In this document: one piece after another, positions 11,077 through 19,002 of the stretch | Layout: every line of letters begins with the position of its first letter | Position numbering within the stretch: position 1 is the first letter of the stretch | DNA from: Agrococcus sp. ARC_14 | GTDB taxonomy: Bacteria > Actinomycetota > Actinomycetes > Actinomycetales > Microbacteriaceae | Direction of reading: 5' to 3' | Assembly (NCBI RefSeq): GCF_022436485.1 | Contig: NZ_JAKUDO010000001.1 | Span: 2,480,001 to 2,544,000 of the forward strand | DNA: 64,000 bases | The notes under the pieces: model-generated | What the model saw: the letters and a program-made list of their open reading frames with translations, nothing else | Told to the model about the DNA's origin: nothing | Database searches by the model: none | Position numbers and translations under genes: made by a program

Positions 11077-11117
11077 GCCGTCTTGTCGCGATGCGGGTAC
11101 GGCTCCCTCGTCCGCGG
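11077..11117 (-). ncRNA. Guanidine-III (ykkC-III) riboswitch
   Basis: Read on the minus strand, this 41-nt element carries in order the conserved segments GGACGAGG, GCCGTACCCG and GCGACAAGACGGC. From memory these match the compact pseudoknotted guanidine-III class, in which the GACAAGACGGC tail pairs back to GCCGT. The element ends 2 nt before the GGAAGGA ribosome-binding site of the SMR gene. That fits translational control by freeing the site when guanidinium binds. The genes it controls, a pair of SMR exporters, are a known target class. Confidence 0.85.
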
Positions 11118-11143
11118 ATCCTGCGCCGGATTCAACCACCAGG

Positions 11144-11929
11144 CTATCCGACACCGCTCGCACCGGCCAGTCCCTGCGGGCGCCGACCGCCGATCGAGGT
11201 CGTGAGCCGATCGGCCGCCGCGACCACGTCGTCGATGAGCTCCTCGCACCGCTCCGGAGTCAGCCGCAGCGTCGGACCCATGAGCGTGAGCGCACCCGCG
11301 AGCGCTCCGTGCGCGTCGAAGACCGGCGCCGAGACGCCGCTCGAGGCCTCGACGCGCTCGCCCGTCGTGATCGCGTAGCCGTCGGCGCGCGTCGCGGCGA
11401 CCACGGCGCGCAGCTCCTCTGGATCCGTGATGGTGGAGCCCGTCAGCGCCGGCAGCGGCGACGACAGCACCGCTTCGAGCAGATCGTCGCGCCAGGCGAG
11501 CAGCACGCGGCCGGCTCCACCGACGTGGAGCGGCTGGATGCGGCCGACGTACATCTCGCGCTTGAGCCCGTGCAGCGTCTCGGCGACGCCGACGCAGACG
11601 CGCGAGCCGCGCTCGGCGATGAAGAAGCACGAGGTCTCCCCCGTCGCGTCGCGCAGCGCGACGAGCTGCGGCGGCAGCAGGTCGCCCAGCGCGCTGGCGC
11701 GCACGGCGGGGCCAGCCCAGAAGGCCATGCGCGCACCGATCGAGTAGTCGTCGCCGGAGCGATCGAGGAAGCCGTGCTCGACGAGGTTGCCGAGCAGCCG
11801 GTGCGCCGTGGAGGCGGGGATGCCGGTGGCGCGGCGGATGTCGGCGGCGGTCAGGCTCGGATGCTCGAGCGTGAAGGCGTCGAGGATGGCCGTGATCTTG
11901 GCGAGGACGAGCAGCGGTGCGTCGGACAC
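11144..11929 (-). CDS. IclR-family transcriptional regulator
   Basis: 261 residues. An N-terminal winged helix (residues about 8-60, TAADIRRATGIPASTAHRLLGNLVEHGFL) is followed by the IclR effector domain (GETSCFFIAERGSRVCVG, GRVLLA, GYAITTGERVEASSGVSAPVFD). The start is GTG at 11929 with a TAGGAT hexamer 6 nt upstream, so the mRNA may be leaderless. It is divergent from the GntP/CoA-transferase/lyase operon, which it probably represses; an IclR-type palindrome lies between them. The effector is unknown, possibly the operon's organic-acid substrate. Confidence 0.93.
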   Translation of the reverse strand: MSDAPLLVLAKITAILDAFTLEHPSLTAADIRRATGIPASTAHRLLGNLVEHGFLDRSGDDYSIGARMAFWAGPAVRASALGDLLPPQLVALRDATGETSCFFIAERGSRVCVGVAETLHGLKREMYVGRIQPLHVGGAGRVLLAWRDDLLEAVLSSPLPALTGSTITDPEELRAVVAATRADGYAITTGERVEASSGVSAPVFDAHGALAGALTLMGPTLRLTPERCEELIDDVVAAADRLTTSIGGRRPQGLAGASGVG

Positions 11930-11935
11930 GCGTCG

Positions 11936-11941
11936 ATCCTA
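11936..11941 (-). promoter_or_regulatory. -10-like hexamer of iclR gene
   Basis: TAGGAT on the minus strand, 6 nt before the GTG start. This spacing predicts transcription starting at or next to the start codon (leaderless). No clear -35 is seen. Confidence 0.45.
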
Positions 11942-11960
11942 CGGCCACGACACGCCGGGC

Positions 11961-11990
11961 TGTTCCGCATCGTGGACATTGCCCTACGAT
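11961..11990 (+). promoter_or_regulatory. IclR-type operator and -10 of the GntP operon
   Basis: TGTTCCGCATCGTGGACA (11961-11978) is a quasi-palindrome of the TGTTCC-N-GGAACA type bound by IclR-family regulators. A TACGAT -10 hexamer follows at 11985-11990, so the operator would cover the -35 position, consistent with repression. The ATG of the permease gene is at 12040 behind GAGAGGA. Confidence 0.5.
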
Positions 11991-12039
11991 GTGGGAATCC
12001 GTGTCGCGCGTGCGCACGGCCTCAACGGAGAGGAACCCC

Positions 12040-13488
12040 ATGGCTGACTGGTCCATCCTCGTGGTGGTGGGAGTGGCGATCGTCGTCGTCGTGCTGCTCA
12101 TCGTGCGATTCCACGTGAACCCGGTGATCGCGCTCGCCCTCGGCGCCGCAGGCATCGGCCTCGGCAGCGGACTCGGGGCCGTCGGCACCGTCGAGACCAT
12201 GGCGAGCGGGTTCGGCGAGACCATGGCGGAAGCCGGGCTGCTGATCGCCTGGGGTGTGCTGATCGGCTCGCTGCTCAACCGCATGGGCGCCGTCGAACGG
12301 CTCGTGCACGCGCTGCTCAAGGCGTTCGGCCCCAAGGGCGTTCCCTACGCGATCGGCCTGTCGTTCGCGACCTACCTGCAGACCATCTTCGTCGACGTGA
12401 TGATCGTGATCGCCGCCCCCCTGGCCCGCCGCATCGCGCCGCGCCTGGGCAAGGCCGGCACCGGCATCATGGCGACGATGTTCGCCATCAGCCTCGAGAC
12501 GGGCATCGCGCTCATGGTGCCCGGCATCGGCGCCGTCATGATCGCCGCGAGCCTCGGCATCCCGCTCGGCCAGATGATGCTGTTCGGCCTCATCGTCGTC
12601 ATCCCCACGGTCGCCATCTCGATCTTCATCATGACGATCGCGCTGCGCGCCGGCTTCTGGAACCCCGAGCGCGACGAGCAGGAGGTCATCGACGACTCCA
12701 ACGCCGGTGACGCAGCCCGCTCTGTGGCGGGCGCCACATCCGCGGTGCCGGTGCAGGGCGGCGGCCGCGGCAAGGACGGCACCGTCCTGCAGGCGGAGGC
12801 CGCGGTCGAGACGAACGCCGGGCCGACCCCCGACCGCAAGGGCCAGCTGCCGCTCATCGTGCTCTTCGCGCCGCTGCTGTTCGCACTCCTGCTCATCGCG
12901 GCCGGCGCCATCCTCGATGTCGTCGAGATCGAGGTGCCTGCCATGCAGTTCCTCGGGTCCCCCAACATCGCGCTGCTGCTGGGCGTCATCGGCACCGCGC
13001 TCGTCGGCCGCTGGGCCATCGGCGGCAAGGATCTCGAGCGCGCGCTCGTGCACGGCTTCAAGGACGCCGGCCAGATCTTCGCCCTCACGGGCGTCGGCGG
13101 TGCGCTCGCCGCGATCATCGCCGCCGGCGAGCTCGGCGACCTCCTCACCGGCTACTTCGGCGCATCCGCCTTCGCACCGATCCTGCTGGTCTGGGTCATC
13201 GCCGCGATCCTGCACGTCGCGGTCGGCTCGGTGACGCTCTCGGCGATGACGGCGGCCGGCATCCTGGCGCCCGTCGCGGCGACGCTGGGCCTCAACCCCA
13301 TCCTCATCGGTCTCGCCGCCGGCGCCGGAGCCCTGTTCTGCATCCACGTGACCTCGAACACGTTCTGGCTGCTGCAGATGTTCCTCGGCCAGTCGGTGCG
13401 CGGGGCGCTGAAGACCGTCACGGTCGGCGTCTCCGTGGCCTCGATCGTGGCGCTGGGCATGGTGCTCGTGCTGTCGGTGTTCCTGTGA
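12040..13488 (+). CDS. GntP-family organic acid permease
   Basis: 482 residues with about twelve membrane helices in two halves separated by a long polar loop (roughly residues 210-270). Segments such as FATYLQTIFVDVMIVIAAPLARRIAP and VGSVTLSAMTAAGILAP, followed by HVTSNTFWLLQMFLGQS, follow the GntP/gluconate:H+ symporter family. The start is the ATG at 12040 with GAGAGGAACCCC upstream; the frame extends further upstream only as a shadow. It is the first gene of an operon with a CoA-transferase and a lyase, so its substrate is more likely a hydroxy- or dicarboxylic acid than gluconate (inference). Confidence 0.9.
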   Translation: MADWSILVVVGVAIVVVVLLIVRFHVNPVIALALGAAGIGLGSGLGAVGTVETMASGFGETMAEAGLLIAWGVLIGSLLNRMGAVERLVHALLKAFGPKGVPYAIGLSFATYLQTIFVDVMIVIAAPLARRIAPRLGKAGTGIMATMFAISLETGIALMVPGIGAVMIAASLGIPLGQMMLFGLIVVIPTVAISIFIMTIALRAGFWNPERDEQEVIDDSNAGDAARSVAGATSAVPVQGGGRGKDGTVLQAEAAVETNAGPTPDRKGQLPLIVLFAPLLFALLLIAAGAILDVVEIEVPAMQFLGSPNIALLLGVIGTALVGRWAIGGKDLERALVHGFKDAGQIFALTGVGGALAAIIAAGELGDLLTGYFGASAFAPILLVWVIAAILHVAVGSVTLSAMTAAGILAPVAATLGLNPILIGLAAGAGALFCIHVTSNTFWLLQMFLGQSVRGALKTVTVGVSVASIVALGMVLVLSVFL

Positions 13489-14726
13489 GCGCGCAGAAGC
13501 CGCTCGAGGGCGTGCGGGTCGTCGAGCTCGGCAACTACATCGCGGCGCCGACCGCCGGCCGACTGCTCGCCGACTTCGGCGCCGAGGTCGTGAAGGTCGA
13601 GCGACCCGGCACGGGCGACGAGCTGCGTCGCTGGCGGCTCACCGAGGGCGACACCTCGATGCTCTATCGCACCATCAACCGCGGCAAGCGATCGGTCGTG
13701 CTCGACCTGCACAGCGATGCGGGCAGGGAGGCTGTGCTCGAGCTGGCCGCGCAGGCCGATGTGCTGCTCGAGAACTTCCGTCCCGGCACGCTCGAGCGCT
13801 GGGGCATCGGGCCGGCAGAGCTCGAGGCTGTGAACCCCGAGCTCGTGCTCGTGCGCGTCTCGGCCTTCGGGCAGACCGGGCCGATGTCGGCCAGGCCCGG
13901 GTTCGCGGCGGTGGCCGAGGCATACGGCGGCTTCCGCGAGATGGTCGGCGAGCCGGGCAGGCCGCCGAGCCGCACGGGCTTCTCCATCGGCGACTCGATC
14001 GCCGGCCTCTACGCCGCATTCGGTGCCGTCATGCGGCTGTTCGAGCGCGAGCGCGCCCGCGTCGCCGACGGCGGTGAGCCCCGCATCTCCCTCGATCAGC
14101 GCACGATCGACGTCGCGCTCAACGAGGCGATGCTCTCGGTGACCGAGTCGCTCGTGCCCGAGTTCTCGGCATACGGCCGGCGCCGCGAGCGCACCGGTGG
14201 CCGCATGGAGGGCATCGCGCCCTCGAACGCCTACCTGTGCGGTGACGGCAAGAGCATCGTCGTGGCAGGCAACGGCGATGGCATCTTCAAGCGCTACATG
14301 GAGGCGATCGGCCGCCCCGATCTCGGCAGCGACCCGCAGCTCACCTCCAACGAGCTGCGCTGGCAGCGCCGCGACGAGCTCGACGACGCCATCGGCGACT
14401 GGACGCGCCAGCGCTCGAGCGGCGAGGCGCTCGAGGCGCTCGACGTCGCGGGCGTGCCCGCCGGCCCGATCTACACCGCCGAAGACGTCATCGCCGACGA
14501 GCAGTACGCCGCGCGCGACATGATCCAGCGCTTCGACATCGACGACGGCGCCTCGGTGCGGCAGTCGGTCGCCATGCCGGGCATCGTGCCGGTGGTGGGC
14601 GGGCGCAGTCTCGCCATCACGCATCCGGGCCCTGATCTCGGTGCCGACACGCACGACGTGCTCGCCGGATGGCTGGGCTGGGACGAGGCGCGGATCGCCG
14701 CGCACGAAGAGGGAGTGCCGGCATGA
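13485..14726 (+). CDS. Class III (CaiB/BaiF) CoA-transferase
   Basis: 413 residues, standard for the formyl-CoA transferase/CaiB fold. These enzymes move CoA between acids through an aspartyl-CoA intermediate. The probable catalytic residue is Asp170 in TGFSIGDSIAGLYAAFG. Other family signs are VVELGNYIAAPTAGRLLADFGAEVVKVE near the N-terminus (split here for length: VVELGNYIAAPTAG, then LLADFGAEVVKVE) and LLENFRPG. The GTG start overlaps the permease stop by 4 nt, and its own stop overlaps the lyase start by 4 nt, so the three proteins are co-translated. It probably activates the imported acid to its CoA ester for the next enzyme. Confidence 0.92.
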   Translation: MSAQKPLEGVRVVELGNYIAAPTAGRLLADFGAEVVKVERPGTGDELRRWRLTEGDTSMLYRTINRGKRSVVLDLHSDAGREAVLELAAQADVLLENFRPGTLERWGIGPAELEAVNPELVLVRVSAFGQTGPMSARPGFAAVAEAYGGFREMVGEPGRPPSRTGFSIGDSIAGLYAAFGAVMRLFERERARVADGGEPRISLDQRTIDVALNEAMLSVTESLVPEFSAYGRRRERTGGRMEGIAPSNAYLCGDGKSIVVAGNGDGIFKRYMEAIGRPDLGSDPQLTSNELRWQRRDELDDAIGDWTRQRSSGEALEALDVAGVPAGPIYTAEDVIADEQYAARDMIQRFDIDDGASVRQSVAMPGIVPVVGGRSLAITHPGPDLGADTHDVLAGWLGWDEARIAAHEEGVPA

Positions 14727-15640
14727 CCGTGCAGATCAGAGACGTCACGCTGCGGGACGGCCTGCAGCTGACCGGCAAGCCGCTGCCCACCCAGCGCAAG
14801 GTGCAGCTGGTGCGCGAGCTGCTCGCGCTCGGCGTGGAGCACATCGAGATCGGCTCGATGGCGCGGCCGGACCTCGTGCCGGCCGTCGCCGACACGCTCG
14901 ACGTCGTCGCGGCGCTCACGCCCGCAGAGCTCGAGCGCTGCTGGGTGTGGGTCGCGACACCACGGCACGTCGAGCGTGCCGCCGCCGCTGGCGTGACGCG
15001 CTTCCAGTACTGCTTCTCCGCCAGCGACAGCCACAACCTGGCGAACATCGGCCGCGATACCGAGACGTCGATCGCAGCGATGCCCGATGCCCTCGCCGCC
15101 GCCCGAGCCGTCGACGGCGAGCTGCAGCTGTGCATCGCGACCTCGTTCACCTGCCCCTTCGAGGGCGAGGTGCCGCTCGCCCGGCTCGAGGGCATCCTCG
15201 GCGACGAGCGCACCGCGGGCGCCAGCGACGTCGTCATCTGCGACACGCTCGGCCAGGCGCATCCGGCCAGCGTGCGCGAGCGCGTCGGCCTCGCCGCGGC
15301 TCGGCGCCCCGAAGCGGGCCTGGTCTTCCACGGCCACGACACCTGGGGGGCGGGCGTCGCGAACGCGCTCGCCGCAGGGCAGGCCGGCGCCGGCGTCGTC
15401 GACGGCGCGCTCGGCGGTCTCGGCGGCTGCCCCTTCGCGCCGGGAGCCTCCGGCAACACCGCCACCGAGGATCTCGCCTTCACGCTGCGACCGTCATGGG
15501 CGAGTCCGGATGCGTTCGCGAGCCTCGTGCGGCTCGGTCAGGAGATCACCGGGTCGCTCGACGAGCCCGACCGCGCCCGCGTGCTCGGTGGGGCGCTGAG
15601 CGAGAAGGCGCGCGCCTTCCCGTGGACGCTGCAGGCCTGA
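14723..15640 (+). CDS. HMG-CoA lyase-like enzyme (DRE-TIM metallolyase)
   Basis: 305 residues. It has the DRE-TIM barrel features of hydroxymethylglutaryl-CoA lyases: LRDGLQ (Arg11, Asp12), Glu42, the metal histidines His203 and His205 in FHGHDTWG, and the lyase cysteine Cys236 in GGLGGCPFAPGASGN. The ATG overlaps the CoA-transferase stop as ATGA. It would cleave HMG-CoA to acetyl-CoA and acetoacetate, or a related 3-hydroxy-acyl-CoA such as citramalyl-CoA. The missing hydratase and the presence of a transferase favour uptake and direct activation of a 3-hydroxy-3-methyl acid. Confidence 0.9.
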   Translation: MTVQIRDVTLRDGLQLTGKPLPTQRKVQLVRELLALGVEHIEIGSMARPDLVPAVADTLDVVAALTPAELERCWVWVATPRHVERAAAAGVTRFQYCFSASDSHNLANIGRDTETSIAAMPDALAAARAVDGELQLCIATSFTCPFEGEVPLARLEGILGDERTAGASDVVICDTLGQAHPASVRERVGLAAARRPEAGLVFHGHDTWGAGVANALAAGQAGAGVVDGALGGLGGCPFAPGASGNTATEDLAFTLRPSWASPDAFASLVRLGQEITGSLDEPDRARVLGGALSEKARAFPWTLQA

Positions 15641-15709
15641 CGCCTCGGGCTCCAGCGCGAGCGCTGCCACCCGCCCGACCGCGGGCCAGCATCGCCCGGC
15701 CGGCTCGGT

Positions 15710-16093
15710 TCAGTCAGCCGCGCGATCGTCGCGCAGCGCGTCATCGCCCAGCGCGGTGTGCGCCCGCCAGGTCGCGAGCGTGAGCCCGATCGCGAGCACG
15801 ACGGCCGCGAGCACGGCGAGGATCGCCCACTCCTTCGCGCCCGCCTGCAGCGCGGCGACCAGCGAGCCGAACGCGGCCACCGCGGCGATCGTCGAGCCCA
15901 GCCAGGTGAGCGGCGTCGCGGCCCGATGGGTGCCCCGATACGTCGGCGCATCCGTCCGCAGTCGCCCACCGGGCAGCCCCAGCCATGCGCTCGGCGCGAT
16001 GCGCCCGATGCCGATCAGGTGCACGACGACGCCGATCCCGAGCGAGCCGGCGACCAGCACCGCAGAGCCGAGCACCATCGCCATGAGGTCCAT
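15710..16093 (-). CDS. SdpI-family-like membrane protein
   Basis: 127 residues with three membrane helices (about residues 5-28, 60-82 and 86-108). Between the first two lies a polar segment ending TDAPTYRGTHRAATPLTW, resembling the conserved loop of SdpI/YfhL immunity-type proteins (R...T...W..aHr). The assignment rests on topology and this loop only. It is convergent with the lyase gene and 17 nt downstream of the next gene on its strand. Confidence 0.55.
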   Translation of the reverse strand: MDLMAMVLGSAVLVAGSLGIGVVVHLIGIGRIAPSAWLGLPGGRLRTDAPTYRGTHRAATPLTWLGSTIAAVAAFGSLVAALQAGAKEWAILAVLAAVVLAIGLTLATWRAHTALGDDALRDDRAAD

Positions 16094-16110
16094 GCGCTCA
16101 TCCTGGCACG

Positions 16111-16713
16111 TCAGCGCGCGGCCGCCCGGCCCCAGGTGACGACCTCGCGCACGGCGTCGGGCGCGGATGCGTGGAGCGCAGCGTCGGGCGCGGCTCCGAG
16201 GGCGTCGTTGACGGTGGAGAAGGCGATGCGTGCGGCGATGTAGGCGGTCAGGCCAAGGATCGCGCGGTCATCGAGGCCGGCGTCCCGGAGCGCCGCGACA
16301 TCGGCGGAGGTGGTGCCGTTGGGATCGCGGACGAGCTTGCGCGCCCACGCCGCGATGGTGCGCTCTGCATCATCGAGCGCTGCGTCTGGCCCGGCCTCGC
16401 CGCTGCCGAGCACCGCCGCCGCGGTGCCGGGGTCAGAGGCGCTCGCGAGCCTCGTGCCCCACGCGAGCGAGCAGTAGCTGTCGCCCAGCTCGGATGCGAG
16501 CGCGCTCACCACCAGGCCCTTGCGGCGGAAGCTGAGCCCCGCAGCCTCCGCGGTCGCGACCGCGAAGGCCGACCAGGCGTCGTAGACCTCCGGCTCGATC
16601 GCCCACACCCGTGTGAGGTTCATGACGTAGCCGGGATCCTCTCCATCGGCGGCGTACATCGCGTCGACCGCCGCGCTCGGCTGCGGCTCGGTGAGGAATC
16701 CTGCGTCGGCCAT
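16111..16713 (-). CDS. Carboxymuconolactone decarboxylase/AhpD-like protein
   Basis: 200 residues, all helical in character. The segment RRKGLVVSALASELGDSYCSLAWG aligns with the AhpD/CMD core where a Cys-x-x-Cys and a nearby His normally make the peroxidase relay. Here only one Cys remains (SYCS) and the His three residues later is replaced (AW). It may therefore be a non-redox family member, or bind a ligand. The second repeat region ILGLTAYIAARIAFSTVNDALG is conserved. No operon partner explains its role. Confidence 0.7.
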   Translation of the reverse strand: MADAGFLTEPQPSAAVDAMYAADGEDPGYVMNLTRVWAIEPEVYDAWSAFAVATAEAAGLSFRRKGLVVSALASELGDSYCSLAWGTRLASASDPGTAAAVLGSGEAGPDAALDDAERTIAAWARKLVRDPNGTTSADVAALRDAGLDDRAILGLTAYIAARIAFSTVNDALGAAPDAALHASAPDAVREVVTWGRAAAR

Positions 16714-16781
16714 GGTGGGCCTCCCTGCTCGGCGTCAGCGTAGACCCGGGCGGATGCGTCGTCCAGGCCGCGTCGCCGGAG

Positions 16782-17243
16782 TCAGGCGGTGTCGACCGTG
16801 CGGTGCACCTCGTGCGCGCCCGGCCATTCGAAGCCGGCGACGTAGTCGCGCAGCCGCTGCGGGTCGACGACCACCGACTCGGGCCCGGGCTCGCGCTCGG
16901 CGACCCGCTGCGCCAGCGTCTCGAGCGGCGCGCGCACCACGACCAGGGTGACGGGCACGCCCATGGCACCGCAGCGCATCCGCCACCGATCACGCACCGC
17001 GCGGGTGGAGAGCGAGGCGTCGAGCACGACGTGGCGGTCGGCGGCGACGGCATCGGCGATCTGCCGGTGGAAGTCGTCGTCGATCTCGTGCATGAGCGCC
17101 TGCGTGGGCCGGCCGTCGCGCACGCCGCGCGCCCAGGCCTCACGGTCATAGCTGAGCACGAGCGCGCCGGACGCCTCGAGCTCGCGCGCGAGGGTGGTCT
17201 TGCCCGCGCCCGCGGGCCCGCACAGCAGCGTCACCTCGGCCAT
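16782..17243 (-). CDS. P-loop kinase-like ATPase
   Basis: 153 residues. The N-terminus carries a Walker A motif, LLCGPAGAGKTTLA, and VVLDASLSTRAVRDRWR follows as a kinase-like second motif; VVVRAPLETLAQRVAER is a lid-like region. The fold is that of small AAA_33/zeta-toxin-like or shikimate/gluconate-type kinases, which phosphorylate a small molecule. The substrate cannot be told from sequence. There is no antitoxin-like partner beside it, so a toxin role is unlikely. Confidence 0.75.
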   Translation of the reverse strand: MAEVTLLCGPAGAGKTTLARELEASGALVLSYDREAWARGVRDGRPTQALMHEIDDDFHRQIADAVAADRHVVLDASLSTRAVRDRWRMRCGAMGVPVTLVVVRAPLETLAQRVAEREPGPESVVVDPQRLRDYVAGFEWPGAHEVHRTVDTA

Positions 17244-17296
17244 GGCGGGAGCCTACGCCCGGTCGCCCGCCGCCTGCCCTGCGCCGAGCGAACCCG

Positions 17297-17364
17297 CGAG
17301 AGGTAGTCGGGCGCCCCGAGGGTGCCGGCACGCGACCACCCGCAGCGCGGCCGGCTACCTCTCG
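17297..17364. repeat. Long intergenic hairpin
   Basis: CGAGAGGTAGTCGG (17297-17310) pairs with CCGGCTACCTCTCG (17351-17364), a 14-bp stem with a single G-T wobble, around a 40-nt GC-rich loop. It fills most of the 167-bp gap between the P-loop kinase gene and the small membrane protein. It is too long-looped for a simple terminator and has no T-run, and resembles the other palindromic intergenic elements in this window. Confidence 0.6.
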
Positions 17365-17410
17365 GCGCGCGCATCCGGTCGCTCGGGGGCGGTGCGGGGG
17401 CAGCGAGGGA

Positions 17411-17659
17411 TCAGGCGGCAGGTCCCGCCGCGGAGTGCTGGCGGCCCAGCACGAACCAGGCGAGCGCACCGAGCACAGGCGCGAGCACGATCAGCAGCGC
17501 CCACAGCAGCTGCTGACCGCCCGTGTGCGCCTTCGAGCGCAACGCCTGCCACAGCGCCGTCAGCATCAGCGCGAGCACCGCGACGACGATCAGCGACCAC
17601 ACGATGTCGTAGGTCGCGGGCAGCAGCGGGTTCGGCAGCTCGGCCAGCACGATGCGCAT
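17411..17659 (-). CDS. Small two-helix membrane protein, PLD nuclease N-terminal-like
   Basis: 82 residues with two membrane helices (about 19-40 and 51-70). The second half, LLWALLIVLAPVLGALAWFVLGR, is the pattern of the PLDc_N domain, which often stands alone as a small membrane protein in actinobacteria. The N-terminal LPNPLLPATYDIVWSLIV is strikingly like the start of ATP synthase subunit b at 3558-4103. It is not a copy of atpF, since the stalk coiled coil is absent. Function unknown. Confidence 0.65.
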   Translation of the reverse strand: MRIVLAELPNPLLPATYDIVWSLIVVAVLALMLTALWQALRSKAHTGGQQLLWALLIVLAPVLGALAWFVLGRQHSAAGPAA

Positions 17660-17671
17660 GCCGCAACCCTA

Positions 17672-17714
17672 GCGAGCGGCGAGCGGCGAGCGGCGAGCGG
17701 CGGACGGCAGGCGG
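17672..17714. repeat. GCGAGCG microsatellite
   Basis: Four perfect copies of the 7-mer GCGAGCG followed by two degenerate ones (GCGGACG, GCAGGCG) lie in the short gap between the MFS transporter stop and the small membrane protein. Such 7-bp arrays are prone to slippage but here are outside coding sequence. Confidence 0.7.
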
Positions 17715-17727
17715 CAGTCCCGAAAGA

Positions 17728-19002
17728 TCAGCGCTCGCGCGCCCGCCGGTCGCGCACCAGCGGCGACAGCGCAAGCCCCACGGCGCCCAGCGCGAAGCCC
17801 ACGCACACGATCGCCAGCGCCGGCCCCAGTCCGATCGCGTCGCCGAGCAATCCGGCCAGCGGTGCCGACACCACGATCATCGCCCGATTGACGGTGCGCA
17901 TCGTCGCGTTCATGCGCGCCTGCATGCCATCGGGCGTCGCCCGCTGCCGTAGCGCCATCTCGCTCGGGTTCGACATCCCCATCACGACGCCCGCCAGCGC
18001 CAGCCCGGCCAGCACGAGCACCAGCCCACCACCCGTCGGCAGCTCCAGGAAGCCCGCCAGCGCGACGATCCCCCACGCGATCGGCATCGAGGCGTGCTCC
18101 AGCACGATCGTGCGCACCGACCCGATCCGCGCGGCGACGACCCCGGCGAGCGCGGTGCCCACGAGCGTCGCGCCGCCGAGCACGCCGAGCGCGAGGCCCA
18201 GCCCGGCCGGCCCGGCGTCGAGCTCGAGCAGCACCAGCGGCACCAGCAGCGTCATCGCGGCACCGTTGCAGAGGAACCACACGTGCGTCCAGCGCGCGAA
18301 GGGCCCGAGGCGCGGATGCCGGTGCACGAAGCGCAGACCGCGCACGATCGAGCGCCCCACACCCCCGGATCGCCGCGGTGAGCGGTGGTCGGTAGGCAGC
18401 GTCCAGAGCACGATGGCCGAGACCAGGTGCGCGCCAGCGGCCAGCAGCAGCGAGAACGGCGCGCCCAGCCACGCGATCACCGCGCCAGAGGCAGCCGGCC
18501 CGGCGGACTGCGCAGCGTTCGAGCCGGCGTCCAGCCGCTGGTGCGCCGGCAGCAGCCGGTCGCGGTCGACGAGTCGCGGCACGAACGCCTGCGACGCCGC
18601 ATCGTTCACGAGGCTCGCGGTGCCGAGCAGCACGACGGCCAGCAGCAGCACCCAGAGCGCTCCGCCGCCCGCGAGCCACACGATCGCGAGCCCGCCCAGC
18701 ACGGCCGCGCGCACCAGGTCGCTCACGATCATCACCGTGCGCCGTCGCATCCCCTCGACGAGCGCCCCGACGAGCAGGCCCAGCACCACATAGGGCAGCC
18801 AGCGCGCCGACGACAGCCAGCCGACCTCGGTCGCTCCCCCGCCGAGGTCGAGCACGACCATCGTCTGCAGGGCGATGACCGCCAGCCCGATGCCGGTCTC
18901 GGTGGCGACCTCGACGCTCCAGAAGCGCCAGAAGGCGCCACCCATCGGGGGCGCGGCAGCACGCCCGCGACCAGGACGCATCCGCCCAGGTCCCTCGCTC
19001 AT
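17728..19002 (-). CDS. Major facilitator superfamily transporter
   Basis: 424 residues from the ATG at 19002; an in-frame extension to 19053 would overlap prfA. About twelve membrane helices are visible. The segment LLVGALVEGMRRRTVMIVSDLVRA matches the cytoplasmic loop of MFS_3 (enterobactin exporter-like) permeases, and SDRR-like motifs recur in the second half. Substrate unknown; this clade is usually drug or siderophore export. It starts 7 nt after prfA, taking the place normally held by prmC, so it probably travels on the prfA transcript. Confidence 0.85.
   Translation of the reverse strand: MSEGPGRMRPGRGRAAAPPMGGAFWRFWSVEVATETGIGLAVIALQTMVVLDLGGGATEVGWLSSARWLPYVVLGLLVGALVEGMRRRTVMIVSDLVRAAVLGGLAIVWLAGGGALWVLLLAVVLLGTASLVNDAASQAFVPRLVDRDRLLPAHQRLDAGSNAAQSAGPAASGAVIAWLGAPFSLLLAAGAHLVSAIVLWTLPTDHRSPRRSGGVGRSIVRGLRFVHRHPRLGPFARWTHVWFLCNGAAMTLLVPLVLLELDAGPAGLGLALGVLGGATLVGTALAGVVAARIGSVRTIVLEHASMPIAWGIVALAGFLELPTGGGLVLVLAGLALAGVVMGMSNPSEMALRQRATPDGMQARMNATMRTVNRAMIVVSAPLAGLLGDAIGLGPALAIVCVGFALGAVGLALSPLVRDRRARER

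Noticed and set aside
15653..15666. A terminator at CAGCGC-GA-GCGCTG after the lyase gene
   Set aside because: The stem is short with a two-base centre and no T-run; too weak to support.
16782..17243. A zeta-type toxin of a toxin-antitoxin system
   Set aside because: Walker A and overall size fit many small kinases; there is no adjacent small antitoxin gene.
17411..17659. A truncated duplicate of atpF
   Set aside because: Only the short N-terminal motif matches; the second helix is PLDc_N-like and the b-subunit coiled coil is absent.
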